NCBI GenBank assembly: GCA_016648135.1 | Contig: JADDOH010002114.1 | Coordinates: forward strand, 62,001-126,000 | DNA: 64,000 nucleotides | Source of the DNA: Agrypnia vestita | Taxonomy: Eukaryota; Arthropoda; Insecta; Trichoptera; Phryganeidae | Reading direction: 5' to 3' | Shown here: positions 33,501-45,934 of the stretch, piece after piece | How positions within the stretch are numbered: position 1 is the stretch's first letter | Layout: each line of letters begins with the position of its first letter | Program-made: the position numbers and the translations under genes | The notes under the pieces: model-generated | Seen by the model: only the letters and a program-made list of their open reading frames with translations | Told to the model about the DNA's origin: nothing | The model's database searches: none

Positions 33501-35877
33501 GTCCTACTTTCATAAAAAAAACGCATAGCTTAGTTTGAAAACAGTTCTTATATGAAAAAAAATGCGACACGTTTTCCGTGACCTTTATTTTTTTCTCCTC
33601 TCAAAACTATAGTACATAGTAATTTAATAACTCATATTGTGTGTATGTATTGCAAAGTAAAATAAAACATATTTTATATTATAATGTTGCACTACGAAGT
33701 ATCTGCCAAATCTTTCAATGGTATAAAAAATTTGTTTTACTTTTTTTTCCATTCTCCTAATTTACTTTTAGGTATTTGCAAATTGGTGGTAAATAAACAC
33801 GATTTTTCTCTAATATCAATTTAAAAATAAATATATAACAATGCGTATCTTCCAATTTATGTAATTTCTCTAGACTGCACAAATGTTTAGTTTTTTTAAG
33901 GGTATTTTTTTTCACTCTGCTCTTGGTTAGAAAATGTATCCAATAGTCATGATATATGAATACTGATTAAATGCACCATGACCATCGGACTGCATTTCTG
34001 TTTTCCAGGGATAAAAATAATTGGATTTGCATCATTCCATTCTATCCCGTATCTTACTAGCTCCCTCGATATCACGCATACGGAACTAATTTGTCCATTT
34101 GTATTATTTTTTGTCAGAAATACTGCAGATGCAACTGCGTTACTAACGTTCCATTAATTGGGATTTATTTAAATTGGTTGTTAACCTAATGTTTTTTATA
34201 AAATATATTTTCAAGTGACTCCTAATATTTAATGTAATATAATGGTAATCGTAACACTTTTTTGATACGTTAATAAATGAATACATGCATTAAATGAGAC
34301 GCTAATTGCCAAAACAATTACAATGAGATATAGAGTTTTAAATCAATAAAAAAACTAATTGATAGAAAACATTTATATTTTTTTTATATAAACATATAAG
34401 ACCTTAAACAAACATTTAATTAAAGACATAAAATATTTAGTTTGGAATTTACGGAAGGCTCGACTGATTTCATAGGTAGAAGTGCTTTGTAGGAAGTATT
34501 TAGTAGGTACTATGTCTGATAAAAGATAAAAAAATAGGAATGCATAACTTTAAATTCACTAACAAAATAATTTTTAAGTGAAAATATATTTTTTATTTAA
34601 AATAGAATTTTGGTACACAGGAGATATATATTTATTTTTTATTTATTTATTAACATCTTACAGGTCTTTTACAATCAATAAGATAAAGTGTTCCCTTCTA
34701 GTTTTTTCTCGTAATAATCCAAATAATAGAGAAAATCCATCATGTACATACAACTAGGTCGTTTTTGCTTCTGTTCGTGCAGTTACAAATAATTTTTGTG
34801 GCACTTAGGTATTAGCGACGTTACGTAGATCATTTCTACATTTTTAATTTGTATTTTTATTTTCTGGCACTTACCGCCTTATTAAATTCAGGTACTCATA
34901 TGTCGATGTAAATTTATTAGTACAACGTATAATTAGCATTTATTTATAATGATACATTTTTTATAAATATGCGGTAAAATATGTTTTCCGTTTATAAATT
35001 TTTGGTACAGAGCTTACATGTTATTTTATCTTCCATTAATATAAAAAAAAAAACAATACATTGACAATCACAATCGGGGGAGACGTATCCTAGATTTAAT
35101 TGAATATGAATATCAGTTTAGGTCCGGACGCCGACGGCAGACAGTTTTTTTTTTGTGGAAATAAGATATTTCTTTAGATTTTTTTCATTGTAGGTACCAT
35201 TTAAAGATACACAAAAAATATTTGTTAATTATTACATTTACAATATACCTTTGAGTATATGCATATCGTGTTTGAGTGCATAGCTCAAAGAAACTTAGAA
35301 ATGCATTTTTTAATAATGATGTAAATTTACATGCATTATAATTACTAATAAATGATTATTTTAAACGTGATTACATTTAGTATTGAAAATTTGTACAATA
35401 TACATAATTTATTCCTATTTTAAAAAGTTGTGATATCTCAAATATAATAAACACTTACAGCACATGTGTATATACTAATGTTTCGGTTGTTTATGTTATT
35501 AATACAAATATATTTTTCACGTATATACTCACACATAGGTAAGCTACCTAACTTTTAAGTAAGTACATACTTCAAAAACATGTTTATAATGTAAGTCCCC
35601 CTTTAAATTTTAATGTGTGGCAATTATTTAATATTTAATTGCAAGAATTATGAAATACGTTAAATATAAGTATAAACGTATTTCACATTCATTTAGTAAA
35701 TATTTTTTATTATTTATGTTGAAAATGAGAAGAATTGTAATTGCGTTATATTAGCTTTTAATATAAGTAAAATTTGTTAAGTAATTCGAAGCATTTACTT
35801 TGTGTATTCTACTCTATTATAACATTTATATATCATGTCATTTATGTATTATAAATACCAACCAATAATAATAATAT
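33501..35877. other. AT-rich upstream region of the Toll gene, nothing recognised
   Basis: Strongly AT-rich with short TACCTAC-type words. I see no gene or clear repeat. Confidence 0.4.
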
Positions 35878-36002
35878 TCAATATTTTAAAATATGTCAAA
35901 TAGGCATGACATATTTTAAAATATTGATTATTAAAATATTGAATATTTAAAATATTATTAAAATGAAAATGTTATATATATAACATTTTCATTTTAATAA
36001 TA
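35878..36002. repeat. Two adjoining perfect palindromes
   Basis: First palindrome: arms 35878-35898 and 35907-35927, 21 bp perfect, 8-nt loop. Second: 35953-36002, 25-bp arms with no loop, a perfect 50-bp palindrome centred on TAT|ATA. Between them are further copies of AATATT. They lie 300-425 bp upstream of the predicted Toll start site. Confidence 0.9.
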
Positions 36003-36300
36003 ACACTGAAGACATGAAATATCGGACTACGTGTCTTAGAAGTTTGATATTAGTATATCCATCAAATATATTTGTTTGTATCTCCAATCCTATTCATTAT
36101 TGGTACTGGGAAACATTTCTTTTGGCTTTATTTATCATGACTTTATTCTTTCGCTCTAAATGTGTATAAGTATTCGCGAGAATGAACTACCACGATGCGT
36201 CGATGTTCGTGCGCTCTCGGGAACTTTCGGAAGCGTTCGGGTCGTTCCCTCTTCCCCTCTACCGCAGACACCTCCTTAGCCAGTTCACGAGGGGATTTCG

Positions 36301-36335
36301 TCAGTTGAAGATCGGTCTCGGTGAAGGGTGGACGT
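36301..36335 (+). promoter_or_regulatory. Core promoter of the Toll gene: Inr plus DPE, TATA-less
   Basis: TCAGTT (36301-36306) fits the arthropod initiator TCAKTY with A+1 at 36303. GGACGT at 36330-36335 is exactly +28 to +33 and fits the downstream promoter element RGWYVT. The favoured G at +24 (36326) is present. No TATA box is seen about 30 bp upstream. The surrounding 36170-36380 is GC/CpG-rich compared with its flanks. Exact spacing is what makes this convincing; it predicts a leader of ~716 nt if unspliced, with several upstream ATGs. Confidence 0.7.
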
Positions 36336-37018
36336 TACGAAAAGTTTTCATCCGCCGGTTATCGTTCGTAGAAATTAATCTTCATGAAAATTTACAACGA
36401 GTATTAAGTTTAGATGTTAACTTGAAAAGAACTCCAAATTGTAAAGATTTTATGTTTGTTCATAGTTTAAGTGCGTAGCATAACAATTTGCAAGTATTCG
36501 TGATCACAAAAAAACTGTCGTAAGAAACACACCCCTTTTGTCAGGACTTGAATTGTTCAAGAGAAGATGGACATTGTTATCTCAAAAATAATTAATACGA
36601 TGGACGTATTTTCGTAATCATTGTGTTTTGTGTGAAATGGTGTTCAACAAATCAGACTGTGTATTGACATGTGGGTGGTTGAGGGGGTGAAACGTTGAGC
36701 ATATATCAGAAGGGTTTGTTACAGAATCCTTCCAGTCTTGTCACAGCCCGCGGCTCGAGAGGGTCTGTGCGGATCTTCTTCCAGTGAGTTCTGAAGACAT
36801 TTCCATAGAGATGGATAAACATTATCGATTAGTGTTTATATCGCGGGGACACTAAGTTTTGCGAATGTTTTGTTTTGTAAATGATCGAGCATGATTGATC
36901 ATTCACGCGTACTTAATCCGAATGGCCGCGCGCATTGTATTACACCACGCGGCCAGAGTGTCCGAGTCATGTTACTCGAGTGAATAAATTACTGTATCCG
37001 ATCATCAATCGGTCCGAC

Positions 37019-40000
37019 ATGGCGGATCGACGTTTCCGGCTGAACCTGCTGGCCCTGATACTGTCGGTGGTGCTTTCCGCTCTCGGCTCTGACGAGGCGG
37101 ACACGGGCGCTCTCCCCATCCGGTACGAGGCTCCAGACGACTGTCAGTGGTGGCTGAGGGACCCCAGCGGCTCCGACGAGGTCGCCCTCACCTGCAAACT
37201 CAGAACCATCAACAGTGAGTTCGATACCACCAACTTCAGCGTCATACCATCCGAACATACTACCTCTCTTAGGATAGAATGCAACGATGTGATCCTGTCG
37301 AAGAGTTCGCTCGACGACAGAAGTTTCGCCCACTTGGTGAAACTTCGAGAGCTAGTCTTAGATCACTGTAAACTGGGAAGATGGCCTTCCGGAGTACTGA
37401 CGGGATTGCGCGACCTCCGAAACCTTACTGTGAGGACTCGGAACACGGCCTGGGCTGCCATGAGTCTAGAGCTCGCTGCGGACAGTTTTCTGCCTGTTCG
37501 TCAGCTCGAGAGACTGGATCTTAGTTACGACAATATTTGGTCCTTCCCGGAGAATATTTTCTGTCCTCTGACTAATCTGATGTACCTGAACGTTTCGCTA
37601 AATCGCCTGCAGGATGTGAGTGATCTCGGCTTCCGAGAAAAAAGTGCTGCCCCACAACCCCTGGTGAGCGGACAGGAAGACGGAGGGCCTCCTCCTTCTC
37701 CGTTACTTCCTTCGGCTACTCTTCCCTGCTCGCTGGACATCCAGGTTCTTGATGCCTCTTTCAATCACTTTGTATTGATGCCGGCCAATGGTTTCAGTGC
37801 CCTTCGCAGACTACGAGAGCTTCATCTTCACGACAATGAGGTATCGATGGTCGCCGATAAAGCTTTGGGAGGACTGAAAAATTTGCAGATTATTGACCTC
37901 TCTAATAATAAAATTGTAGCTCTTCCCCCTGAACTATTCAGAGATGCCACGACGTCGATCAAAGAGATATATTTGCAAAATAACTCCATCAGTGTCCTAG
38001 CTCCGGGACTGTTTGCCAATCTAGATCAACTATTGGCGTTAGATTTATCTAGAAACCATTTGACGAGTACCTGGATAAATACTAATACTTTCACCGGACT
38101 CATTCGCATGGTGCTTTTGAATTTGTCAAACAACAGATTGTCCAAATTAGAGCCGAATATTTTCAAAGATTTGTACACGCTTCAAATACTCAACATACAG
38201 CATAACCAGTTAGATACAATTGCCGCTGATACGTTTGCCCCTATGAATAACTTGCACACGCTTATTATCTCCTACAACCGAATAACGTATTTGGATGCCT
38301 ATTCTTTGAACGGACTTTATGTTTTATCGTTACTATCCCTCGATAATAACGCGTTGGAAGGGATTCACCCCGAGGCGTTTAGGAACTGCTCGTCGTTACA
38401 AGACCTCAATTTGAACGGCAATGCTCTGACCAAAGTACCGTTAGCTCTCAAAGACATGCGCCTTCTGAGAACGGTGGATCTTGGAGAAAATCACATTTCG
38501 TCACTGGAAGAACCTGGATTTAGAGGGATGACCAACCTTTATGGCCTCCGGCTTATTGGAAACAAGTTGGAAAATATCAGCAAAGATGTGTTTTCTGATT
38601 TACCTTCCTTACAAATACTAAATCTTGCCAGAAATAAAATTCAAAGAATAGAACACGGGGCGTTCGAATCTTTAGCTAACTTACAAGCAATTCGATTAGA
38701 TGCAAATTTGTTATCGGACATCAACGGGCTATTTGCAAACATTCCGTCACTTCTGTGGCTCAATGTATCGGATAATCAGTTAGAATGGTTCGACTATGCC
38801 CTAATCCCGCTAGGATTACAATGGTTAGATTTACATAAGAACGGCATCCCAGAATTGGGAAATCATTATGGGCTTGATTCAGAACTACGATTACAGACAT
38901 TAGATGCGAGTTTCAATAAAATGACAAAGGTGACCGCTATTTCAGTACCCAGCAGTGTTGAGCTGCTGTTTCTCAATGATAATTTAATAACACAGGTCGA
39001 AGCGCATACTTTTCTTAAAAAGAAAAATCTAACTCGCGTAGATCTTTATGCAAATCAGATAGTGAGTATGGATTTGAGCGCACTAAGATTGACCCCTGTA
39101 GATCCCGACAAACCTCTACCAGAATTTTACATCGGTGGAAATCCTTTCCAGTGTGATTGTACCATGGAGTGGCTGCAGAGAATAAATAAATTGGATCATC
39201 TGCGTCAGCACCCGAGAGTGATGGATCTTGAGAGCATTTATTGTAAATTACTATACAACAGAGATCGAACCTATATTCCTCTGATTGAAGCGGAATCATC
39301 TCATTTTTTGTGCACGTATAAAACTCATTGCTTCGCATTATGTCATTGCTGTGACTTCGACGCGTGTGACTGTGAAATGACCTGTCCGACCAATTGTACG
39401 TGTTATCATGATCAATCGTGGTCAGCCAATGTAGTGGAGTGTTCGGGAGCGGGCTACACGGAAATGCCCAGCAGTATTCCGATGGACGCGACGGAAGTGT
39501 ATTTGGACGGTAATAATTTTGGTGAACTATCGAGTCATTCGTTTATAGGGAGAAAAAATCTCAAAGTATTATACGCTAATAATTCAAATATTGCCGCAGT
39601 GTACAACCATACGTTCAGCGGCCTGAGAAGACTGACAGTGTTACATTTAGAAAATAACTTTATAAAAGAATTGTTAGGTTTCGAACTCGCAACATTAGAA
39701 AGCCTGCGTGAATTATACCTGCAAGGCAATAAGATACATTACATCGATAACCGAACATTTATTGAGTTAAAACAGTTGGAAGTGTTGCGTTTAGATGGCA
39801 ATAGAATCTACGGCTTGGCAGTATGGCAGTTTACTTTAAACCCTTATTTAGTGGAAATTGGTCTTGCGGACAATCCGTGGTCGTGCGACTGCCAGTATCT
39901 GCGCAAGTTCCGCGGTTGGCTGCGGGGTAATGTGGGTAAGGTGATGGACTATAACAAAATAGTGTGCGTCTTTAACAATATCACGAACGCTGTGGGGCCC

Positions 40001-40906
40001 CCTTTAGCGGACTTTAACTCCACAACCTGCTCCAGCTACCCCCTGGGAGACGCTTCCATAGTGGAGAGTCAAGTGATAAACGACTATCTGCCCCTGTTGT
40101 TGATTACTGTGTGCGCCTTCGCGGCGAGTGTGGGACTCGTGTGCGGACTATTCTACTACCGACGCGAATTACGAGTTTGGATTTACTCTCGGTGTGGACT
40201 CAGAATGTGCTACAAAACTACCGCTTTCGAGGAGGAGCAAGACAAAGAAAGACTCTTCGATGCGTATATCAGTTATAGCGTCAAGGATGAGGGATTCGTG
40301 GACCAAATGCTGGCTCCGGGGCTCGAAGCCGGAGACCCCGGTTACAGGCTGTGTCTCCACTACCGAGACTTCAACGTATCCGCTTACGTAGCCGATACCA
40401 TAATAGAGGCTGTGGAATCCTCTAAAAGGACTATAGTAGTGTTATCCAAAAACTTTATTCACAACGAGTGGTGCAGGTTCGAATTTAAATCGGCACTACA
40501 CGAAGTACTAAAAGAGAGAAGAAGGAGACTGATTATCATACTGATGGGTGAACTGCCCATGCGGGACCTCGATCCTGACCTGAGGCTTTACTTAAAGACC
40601 AACACTTGCATCGAGTGGGGAGACAGGCAGTTCTGGCAAAAGCTGAGGTTTTCGATGCCGGATCCCAAGAAGTCCTGCCATCACCAGAGGTCCACCGTAA
40701 ACATTTACGCCTCTGTGAGTCCGAGCGGCATGGAGCGGTCTCGGAGTCCCGGGTTGGCGCCACCTCCGCCCCCGGGAAAGCTGCCGCCCTTCCTGCCATC
40801 GCTGGGTGCTCCCCTGCAGTCCCTGGGCCCCGGAGTGAGGCCATGCCCCGGGGCCCCCACGGCCCCCCGTGATCCCCGCCGGCTGCCGCAGCCACTGTGG
40901 GCGTAG
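37019..40906 (+). CDS. Toll-family receptor, long single-exon class (Toll-7/18-wheeler-like)
   Basis: A 1295-residue type I membrane receptor in one exon. Start ATG 37019 has G at -3 and +4 and gives a basic start, then a hydrophobic signal peptide (about residues 8-24); the frame is open to 36935 only without ATG. Residues ~60-700 hold more than twenty LRRs. A CDC-type LRRCT (708-~775) and a cysteine-rich LRRNT (785-~818) separate them from a second block of five or six LRRs and a second LRRCT (951-~1012). One membrane span lies at ~1023-1045. The TIR domain (~1080-1215) has box 1 FDAYISYS, box 2 LCLHYRDF (1111-1118) and box 3 FW (1205-1206), so signalling looks intact. A proline-rich tail (PPPPPG) ends the protein. 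The double LRRCT, intronless frame and length fit the 18w/Toll-6/7/8 class; [14 protein letters not shown] and the CPL segment favour Toll-7/18w, but the paralogue needs a tree. Known roles of the class: epithelial cell intercalation, neurotrophin-type signalling and some antiviral sensing in flies. Confidence 0.95.
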   Translation: MADRRFRLNLLALILSVVLSALGSDEADTGALPIRYEAPDDCQWWLRDPSGSDEVALTCKLRTINSEFDTTNFSVIPSEHTTSLRIECNDVILSKSSLDDRSFAHLVKLRELVLDHCKLGRWPSGVLTGLRDLRNLTVRTRNTAWAAMSLELAADSFLPVRQLERLDLSYDNIWSFPENIFCPLTNLMYLNVSLNRLQDVSDLGFREKSAAPQPLVSGQEDGGPPPSPLLPSATLPCSLDIQVLDASFNHFVLMPANGFSALRRLRELHLHDNEVSMVADKALGGLKNLQIIDLSNNKIVALPPELFRDATTSIKEIYLQNNSISVLAPGLFANLDQLLALDLSRNHLTSTWINTNTFTGLIRMVLLNLSNNRLSKLEPNIFKDLYTLQILNIQHNQLDTIAADTFAPMNNLHTLIISYNRITYLDAYSLNGLYVLSLLSLDNNALEGIHPEAFRNCSSLQDLNLNGNALTKVPLALKDMRLLRTVDLGENHISSLEEPGFRGMTNLYGLRLIGNKLENISKDVFSDLPSLQILNLARNKIQRIEHGAFESLANLQAIRLDANLLSDINGLFANIPSLLWLNVSDNQLEWFDYALIPLGLQWLDLHKNGIPELGNHYGLDSELRLQTLDASFNKMTKVTAISVPSSVELLFLNDNLITQVEAHTFLKKKNLTRVDLYANQIVSMDLSALRLTPVDPDKPLPEFYIGGNPFQCDCTMEWLQRINKLDHLRQHPRVMDLESIYCKLLYNRDRTYIPLIEAESSHFLCTYKTHCFALCHCCDFDACDCEMTCPTNCTCYHDQSWSANVVECSGAGYTEMPSSIPMDATEVYLDGNNFGELSSHSFIGRKNLKVLYANNSNIAAVYNHTFSGLRRLTVLHLENNFIKELLGFELATLESLRELYLQGNKIHYIDNRTFIELKQLEVLRLDGNRIYGLAVWQFTLNPYLVEIGLADNPWSCDCQYLRKFRGWLRGNVGKVMDYNKIVCVFNNITNAVGPPLADFNSTTCSSYPLGDASIVESQVINDYLPLLLITVCAFAASVGLVCGLFYYRRELRVWIYSRCGLRMCYKTTAFEEEQDKERLFDAYISYSVKDEGFVDQMLAPGLEAGDPGYRLCLHYRDFNVSAYVADTIIEAVESSKRTIVVLSKNFIHNEWCRFEFKSALHEVLKERRRRLIIILMGELPMRDLDPDLRLYLKTNTCIEWGDRQFWQKLRFSMPDPKKSCHHQRSTVNIYASVSPSGMERSRSPGLAPPPPPGKLPPFLPSLGAPLQSLGPGVRPCPGAPTAPRDPRRLPQPLWA

Positions 40907-41975
40907 CGAATGATTCACCGCAGGTAATCCGCATTTCAATCAGCAAAACAGATCTGCTTCTATTCCCTCGCAAACCGTCCTAAGTAGTTTTTATTCAGTA
41001 TTATCGCATCAAGAAACCCCATCGTCAAGCCGAACAGAAAACACTAATATTTAGTATTATTTTGAAACTACAAAATATGCTCGACAATGTAAAGCTTATA
41101 TTATCATCATTTAGACAATTTGAAATAATTGACTGGTCTGTATCTGTATGATTGTGGATTCATCATTTTTAAAGCACATTATTCAAAGTTTTTACGGTAC
41201 ACATTTTCTAATGTAGGTTTGTGTATATTCACCATCTAAATGTTTTGTTACTCTGATTGATATCTTACGGTCCTGCCGATGAGTGGGTTTAATACAATAT
41301 GCTAATAAGTTATCAAAATTGTGTAAAAAATATTTATTTGTACGACTTAATTAAAGTGCTCTATTATAATATATAAGGCGAAAATTATATCGTTTTTGTA
41401 TCAAATGCGATATTTTTATAATTACCATTAATGAATGCTGGCTTTTCATTAAAAGTAAAATTTCTTTAGTTCCTACGATAAATATTTATTTTAGAATAAG
41501 TTTCACCATTCAACTTTTCACATATGATATATACCTATATATTCAAAACATAAATAAAGTACATAACTACTAATAAAGTTAATAAAAAGTGATATTTTAC
41601 ATTAATGTACATAAATTCATATTTTTAATAAGCAATATTATTTTTGTATTCAGAAAGAGATAATGGATGATACTTTAATTTGTTTATTTTTGAGTCATTG
41701 ATTTATTTTAATTTCTCGATACTTTGATTTGTAAAATTCTTGTAAAAAAAGATCCAAATGCATATTAAAGCATTACATTATTTTTATTTTGTAAATGAAT
41801 TTTTTTATTCTTTTGTAAATAAATCAAAAATCTTTGTAAATAATTTATTTTGTATAATAACTCTCACCAAATGCTAAGAAAATATAAAATAGTCGTAGAC
41901 TTAAAAACGTTATTGATTGTTATATTTTTTTTGTTTTCTGAATAAAACGATTTTATCGAATTTCAATCTCTCTAG
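40907..41975 (+). other. Toll 3' untranslated region with poly(A) signals
   Basis: It is AT-rich after the stop. AATAAA occurs at 41553-41558 and 41941-41946, either of which could end the transcript. The dozen bases after the stop include CCGCAGGTAATC, a possible splice donor that could serve an alternative 3' exon, but nothing supports its use. Confidence 0.5.
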
Positions 41976-43169
41976 TTTCTATTGTTACCTCTACTTTATC
42001 TCTGGAACAAAGATGCTCGACAATATAAAAAAGGCCTAATATATTGTCTTAATTTCACTGACGCGACAGTAGGTACTTGGACCGTTCTGTCGAGAAGCCG
42101 TTATGCCAAGATGTTAAGTATAAAAACAGCCTTCTCACGAACACACAACCGCACGAAACCTTATAGGTATATGTTACCTGCCTTAAAATGTCCCAGAAAA
42201 TAATGTCACCGAGATCTTTTTGTCGACAACATATGCAGCATTCATTTCATTTCATCGACTCTCGGAATCGTAATTTGAAACCGGGGTAAAGGGACGTGTA
42301 ATAAGTTCAAATGGGAGGCTTTACAAAAATGCTGGTTAATATAGTGGGTTTGCGCATCAATTGATGGGGAACAAAAGTGAGCAGTCCTGCGGGACAGATA
42401 AATCGGGGACAGACACAACAGACGCATCGCCGCACACGCTCCATTCACTGATAATCCAGATTACAAATGATTCGCAGTGCGCCTGCTACTTGCAGCATCC
42501 CTCGTGAGCAGAATATTTCTCTGTGCAACTTGGCAGCCATATTGTATTCCTTGAATACAAGTAGCTTTTCAAACATTACACAATGCCGAGGAAAACAAAA
42601 GAAACACCAAGAAAGAGGTAAGGCCAAAATGAAATTGCTTAATACAAGTATATCCATGTGGTAGAAAAAAATCAAATGGAAATTATTAATCACTAAATTA
42701 TACATTAAATATGTTGCAATAGTGTGAATAATAATAAATGATTAATTAATATGCAATTATCAAGATATTTCCACAGAGTAAATAAATATTCAAATTTTCT
42801 GATATTTTATATGTATTTTATAAAACTAAGGATGACGAAATAATACATTAAATTTTTTGTAATCAATTAAGTATTAATGGCAGACATTAGAAAGAGTTAT
42901 TAATATTATGTTATTTGTGTCGAGTATGGGTTTTAGAACAAGTTATTAATTATACTTTTGATTTCCAAAACACAATTTTGATACAATTTTGAACTAAGTA
43001 ATAAAGCATCATGAGTGTACCTATTCAAATGAAAAAAATACTTTTTCTGATAAATATATAGAATTTTGAATAAAATGGGAAATCGATGGTTAGTCTCATT
43101 ATTGCAATTATACAAAGAGGAAATCGTTGACCAATATTATATCAAGAATCAACTTTAATGTCCATCTGC
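41976..43169. other. AT-rich intergenic DNA, nothing recognised
   Basis: Short frames at 41982-42203, 42242-42448 and 42445-42705 overlap or lie antisense to one another and have no recognised domain. Confidence 0.4.
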
Positions 43170-43650
43170 CAATTCATTGCAGAGTGTGTTGTTGAGCAGA
43201 GGTGGTTTTGTTTCATTCAGGTGGAGAGATCTAATGTGTCCGGCAGTAGTTTATCTGGTTAGACCTGATCGCAGATAGGTGGCAAAATCCGCTTAATGGA
43301 TGCAGCTCCACGCGAGGCGAATCGTTCGCCTCCGGGACAGCGGTGCCATCTGCCTATCCAGGGGAGGGTAGGGTTGTTAGGGGTGGCAGCTAGATTAGGT
43401 CAGAGCAGGAGATAACAATGATCCAGCTACTTTTGCGAGTTGTTATTGGGAATGTCCTCCCGATCGGGTCGGGGGTGAGTTTATAAGGGATACACAAAGG
43501 GTACATCACGCTAAAAGCCGATTATATTCCGAATAAATAAAGCCCGCAGGTCACTATAGATATACAATTATTGGATTAGAGCCGAATTGTTTACGCGCGA
43601 GTTTACAAAGGAAAAATGGAATGGCGCACTCGAAATAACGTTTTGTCGTA
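43170..43650. promoter_or_regulatory. GC-richer non-coding block, possible regulatory module
   Basis: It stands out from AT-rich flanks and has E-box-like words (CAGGTGG, CCATCTGCC), GCGAGGCGAATCGTTCGCCT (a GGCGAA/TTCGCC inverted pair) and a run of GGGGAGGGTAGGG. There is no credible frame. It lies ~2.3 kb downstream of the Toll stop. Confidence 0.3.
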
Positions 43651-45586
43651 AATGTACGGAATTTCGACCGTGATTGTACTATTCTAAATGATTAATCGAA
43701 AACAGATTTAATCCGATTGAAATGAATTTTAAATCAACTCGATTTTACAAAATGTAATTGGAATTAATTCATTTTAATTTCAGACATTTCGTAACAGAAA
43801 TTTTGTAATCGATCTGGTTCTCTTGAAAAATCAACCTGTTAATTATAATAGGTAACAAATGTTTTTTTTTAATTTCTTAATAATATTTTTAAATTACACA
43901 TTATTTCTTCGTTTTTTAAAACATTGTTTTAAATGCGTCGATTGATAATAAGTAACTATTAAATGTATTTGTTGTTTATTTTGTTACTACGTATTCTCTA
44001 TGTGTATATAAATACTTATTTTATTTATATAAAAATGTTCTGTTACTGGTTCTACACGGAAGTATAACCAGAGCACGGCGCACACGCTACACCAATGGGT
44101 CAATTTGCTAACTTGTTTGTCATCAAGAATACGGAGAAAATATTCTTTGCAAGTTGTCAAGATTAAAAAAGACTAATAAAAAATCCGTTGTACAACTGGT
44201 GGTTTGTTTTCTGACGGTAATTTAATTTGGAACGATGGCTACTTTTTCAATACCAGGGCGATACAAAATTAATATTTACAAGTTAATTACAATTACTTTT
44301 TTGGTTAATTGTTAAAAAAGTCTAACCGTGCCTATATTTCGCGGCAATTTTTAAAATGATCTTTGAAAATTTAAGTGGATTATTTTGTCATATTGTTGGA
44401 TTTGTCTCTTCATAATATTTTTAAAATACCTACCGTTTGTCCTACTTGTATCAGTAGGTATTAGTCCTCTTTTTCAGGGGCGTTTAAAGCGAATCGATTA
44501 TAGTAATAGTCATTATACATTTTGTTTATCTAATTACTACACACTTAAAAATTCAAATAAATATAAAGCTAAAATTACATATAAGTGGGAACGTTTCAAA
44601 TCATGATGAAATCTTAATATGAAACATTAGAATGTGAATATTTTTTAATGAAACATGGCACGCCATTTCGAAGTCACTTAAAAGACTTTTAAATACGATG
44701 TTTTATTTAAATATTATTTTCAAGACGTACGTACACTCAGGATGAAAAGTAATTTAATTTACGTTTTTAAAATACCTAAATATTATACCATGTACGGCCG
44801 ATTACTTCTGATGGATAAATAATGACATGTGGCCAAATTCGGTTTCTTCCTTGCTATTCCTGGAAAAATATGTATTCATTCCAAAGTTCTTCGTAATGTT
44901 TAAATAATTATAGTTTCTTATGGATGGTTAAAGTATCGCTTTCTTGCTCTATTGTCACGTCTCTCTCATGGCTTTAAAATTGAAATGAAATGTATGATAA
45001 TCAAAGATGCATCAACCGAGACATACTATAATGGAATACATATTCAAGAATATGGAGGAAGATTATTATGTTAATCATATATTTGAGAGAGAAGTAGGTA
45101 TATACCTGTTTGTTATTAGTATCAGTCATAGTAGTGAATATCGCTGATGGCTGTGAATATCCAGTTTCCAAACATTCTTCGAATCCACACTTCTGCTCGA
45201 TTCAACTATTCCATCTGAGATAACCATTACATTATTTTGTTACTACCGATACATTACTTGATAAAATTTATAGTATTTTTTAAACAATATTTGATTAAAA
45301 AATTAGCAAATTTTTTTTATCAATACAAAAACTAGATCAATAAACATTTTTCGGAATCAAAATTAATATAACGTTATGAGTAATAAATATTTAAAAGAAT
45401 GAAAGCGAACAACTTCTCTGCATGAAGTTATTTATATTTTTAATTGCAAAGGATAAGAATATAAATTTTAATAAAATTTAAAAAATTCTAATATTTTATG
45501 TTAATAAAACTATAATGAATAAAAAATTATCCTAATCGCGATAAAAAGAAATTAACTTTTTTTTAATTTTTAATCACATCAACTGC
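43651..45586. other. AT-rich intergenic DNA, nothing recognised
   Basis: No gene or structured repeat seen. Confidence 0.4.
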
Positions 45587-45934
45587 ATGAATTGCCGCGA
45601 CGACGCGATCCGTATTCCTTATACTTGGAAATCCACTCTTAACGACTGTAAAATCTTTTCAAAATCTGCCCCTAATAATCCGATTCCAAGTACAGACGCA
45701 TTAAATGAACATATTAATATAACTAACAATAACGGAATTTCCGACTCAACAATAGAAGAATTACCAGGTCGCAAAGTAAATTCATCAATTAGCTTAGCAT
45801 TAGACTTCACTTGGATCTTGACTTCTGGAGTGAACGGGTGTGCTTGCCACCAATTCAAAACAGATCTCGAAACACAAGGTGAAAATCCCTCTGAAAATGG
45901 CCAGTGCTATCTGTCCAAAACGTTGGGTACATAA
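45587..45934 (+). other. Unassigned 115-codon ORF
   Basis: ATG to stop, starting MNCRDDAIRIPYTWKSTLND; no signal peptide, membrane span or known motif. The opposite strand is also open for 79 codons and contains GLLGADFEKILQSLRVDFQ, faintly like the ..LLGADFL......VD.. segment after the protease of Gypsy-type retrotransposons. Either strand could be a decayed element; I do not assign a function. Confidence 0.25.

Noticed and set aside
36182..36478. 98-codon ORF just upstream of the Toll gene
   Set aside because: It starts before the predicted transcription start, spans the Inr/DPE promoter and has no recognisable domain; its openness is explained by local GC content.
36989..40973. Several antisense and out-of-frame ORFs over the Toll exon (e.g. 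36989-37333, 40536-40973 on -)
   Set aside because: They are shadows of the long coding frame; none has a domain, and the + frame is unambiguous.
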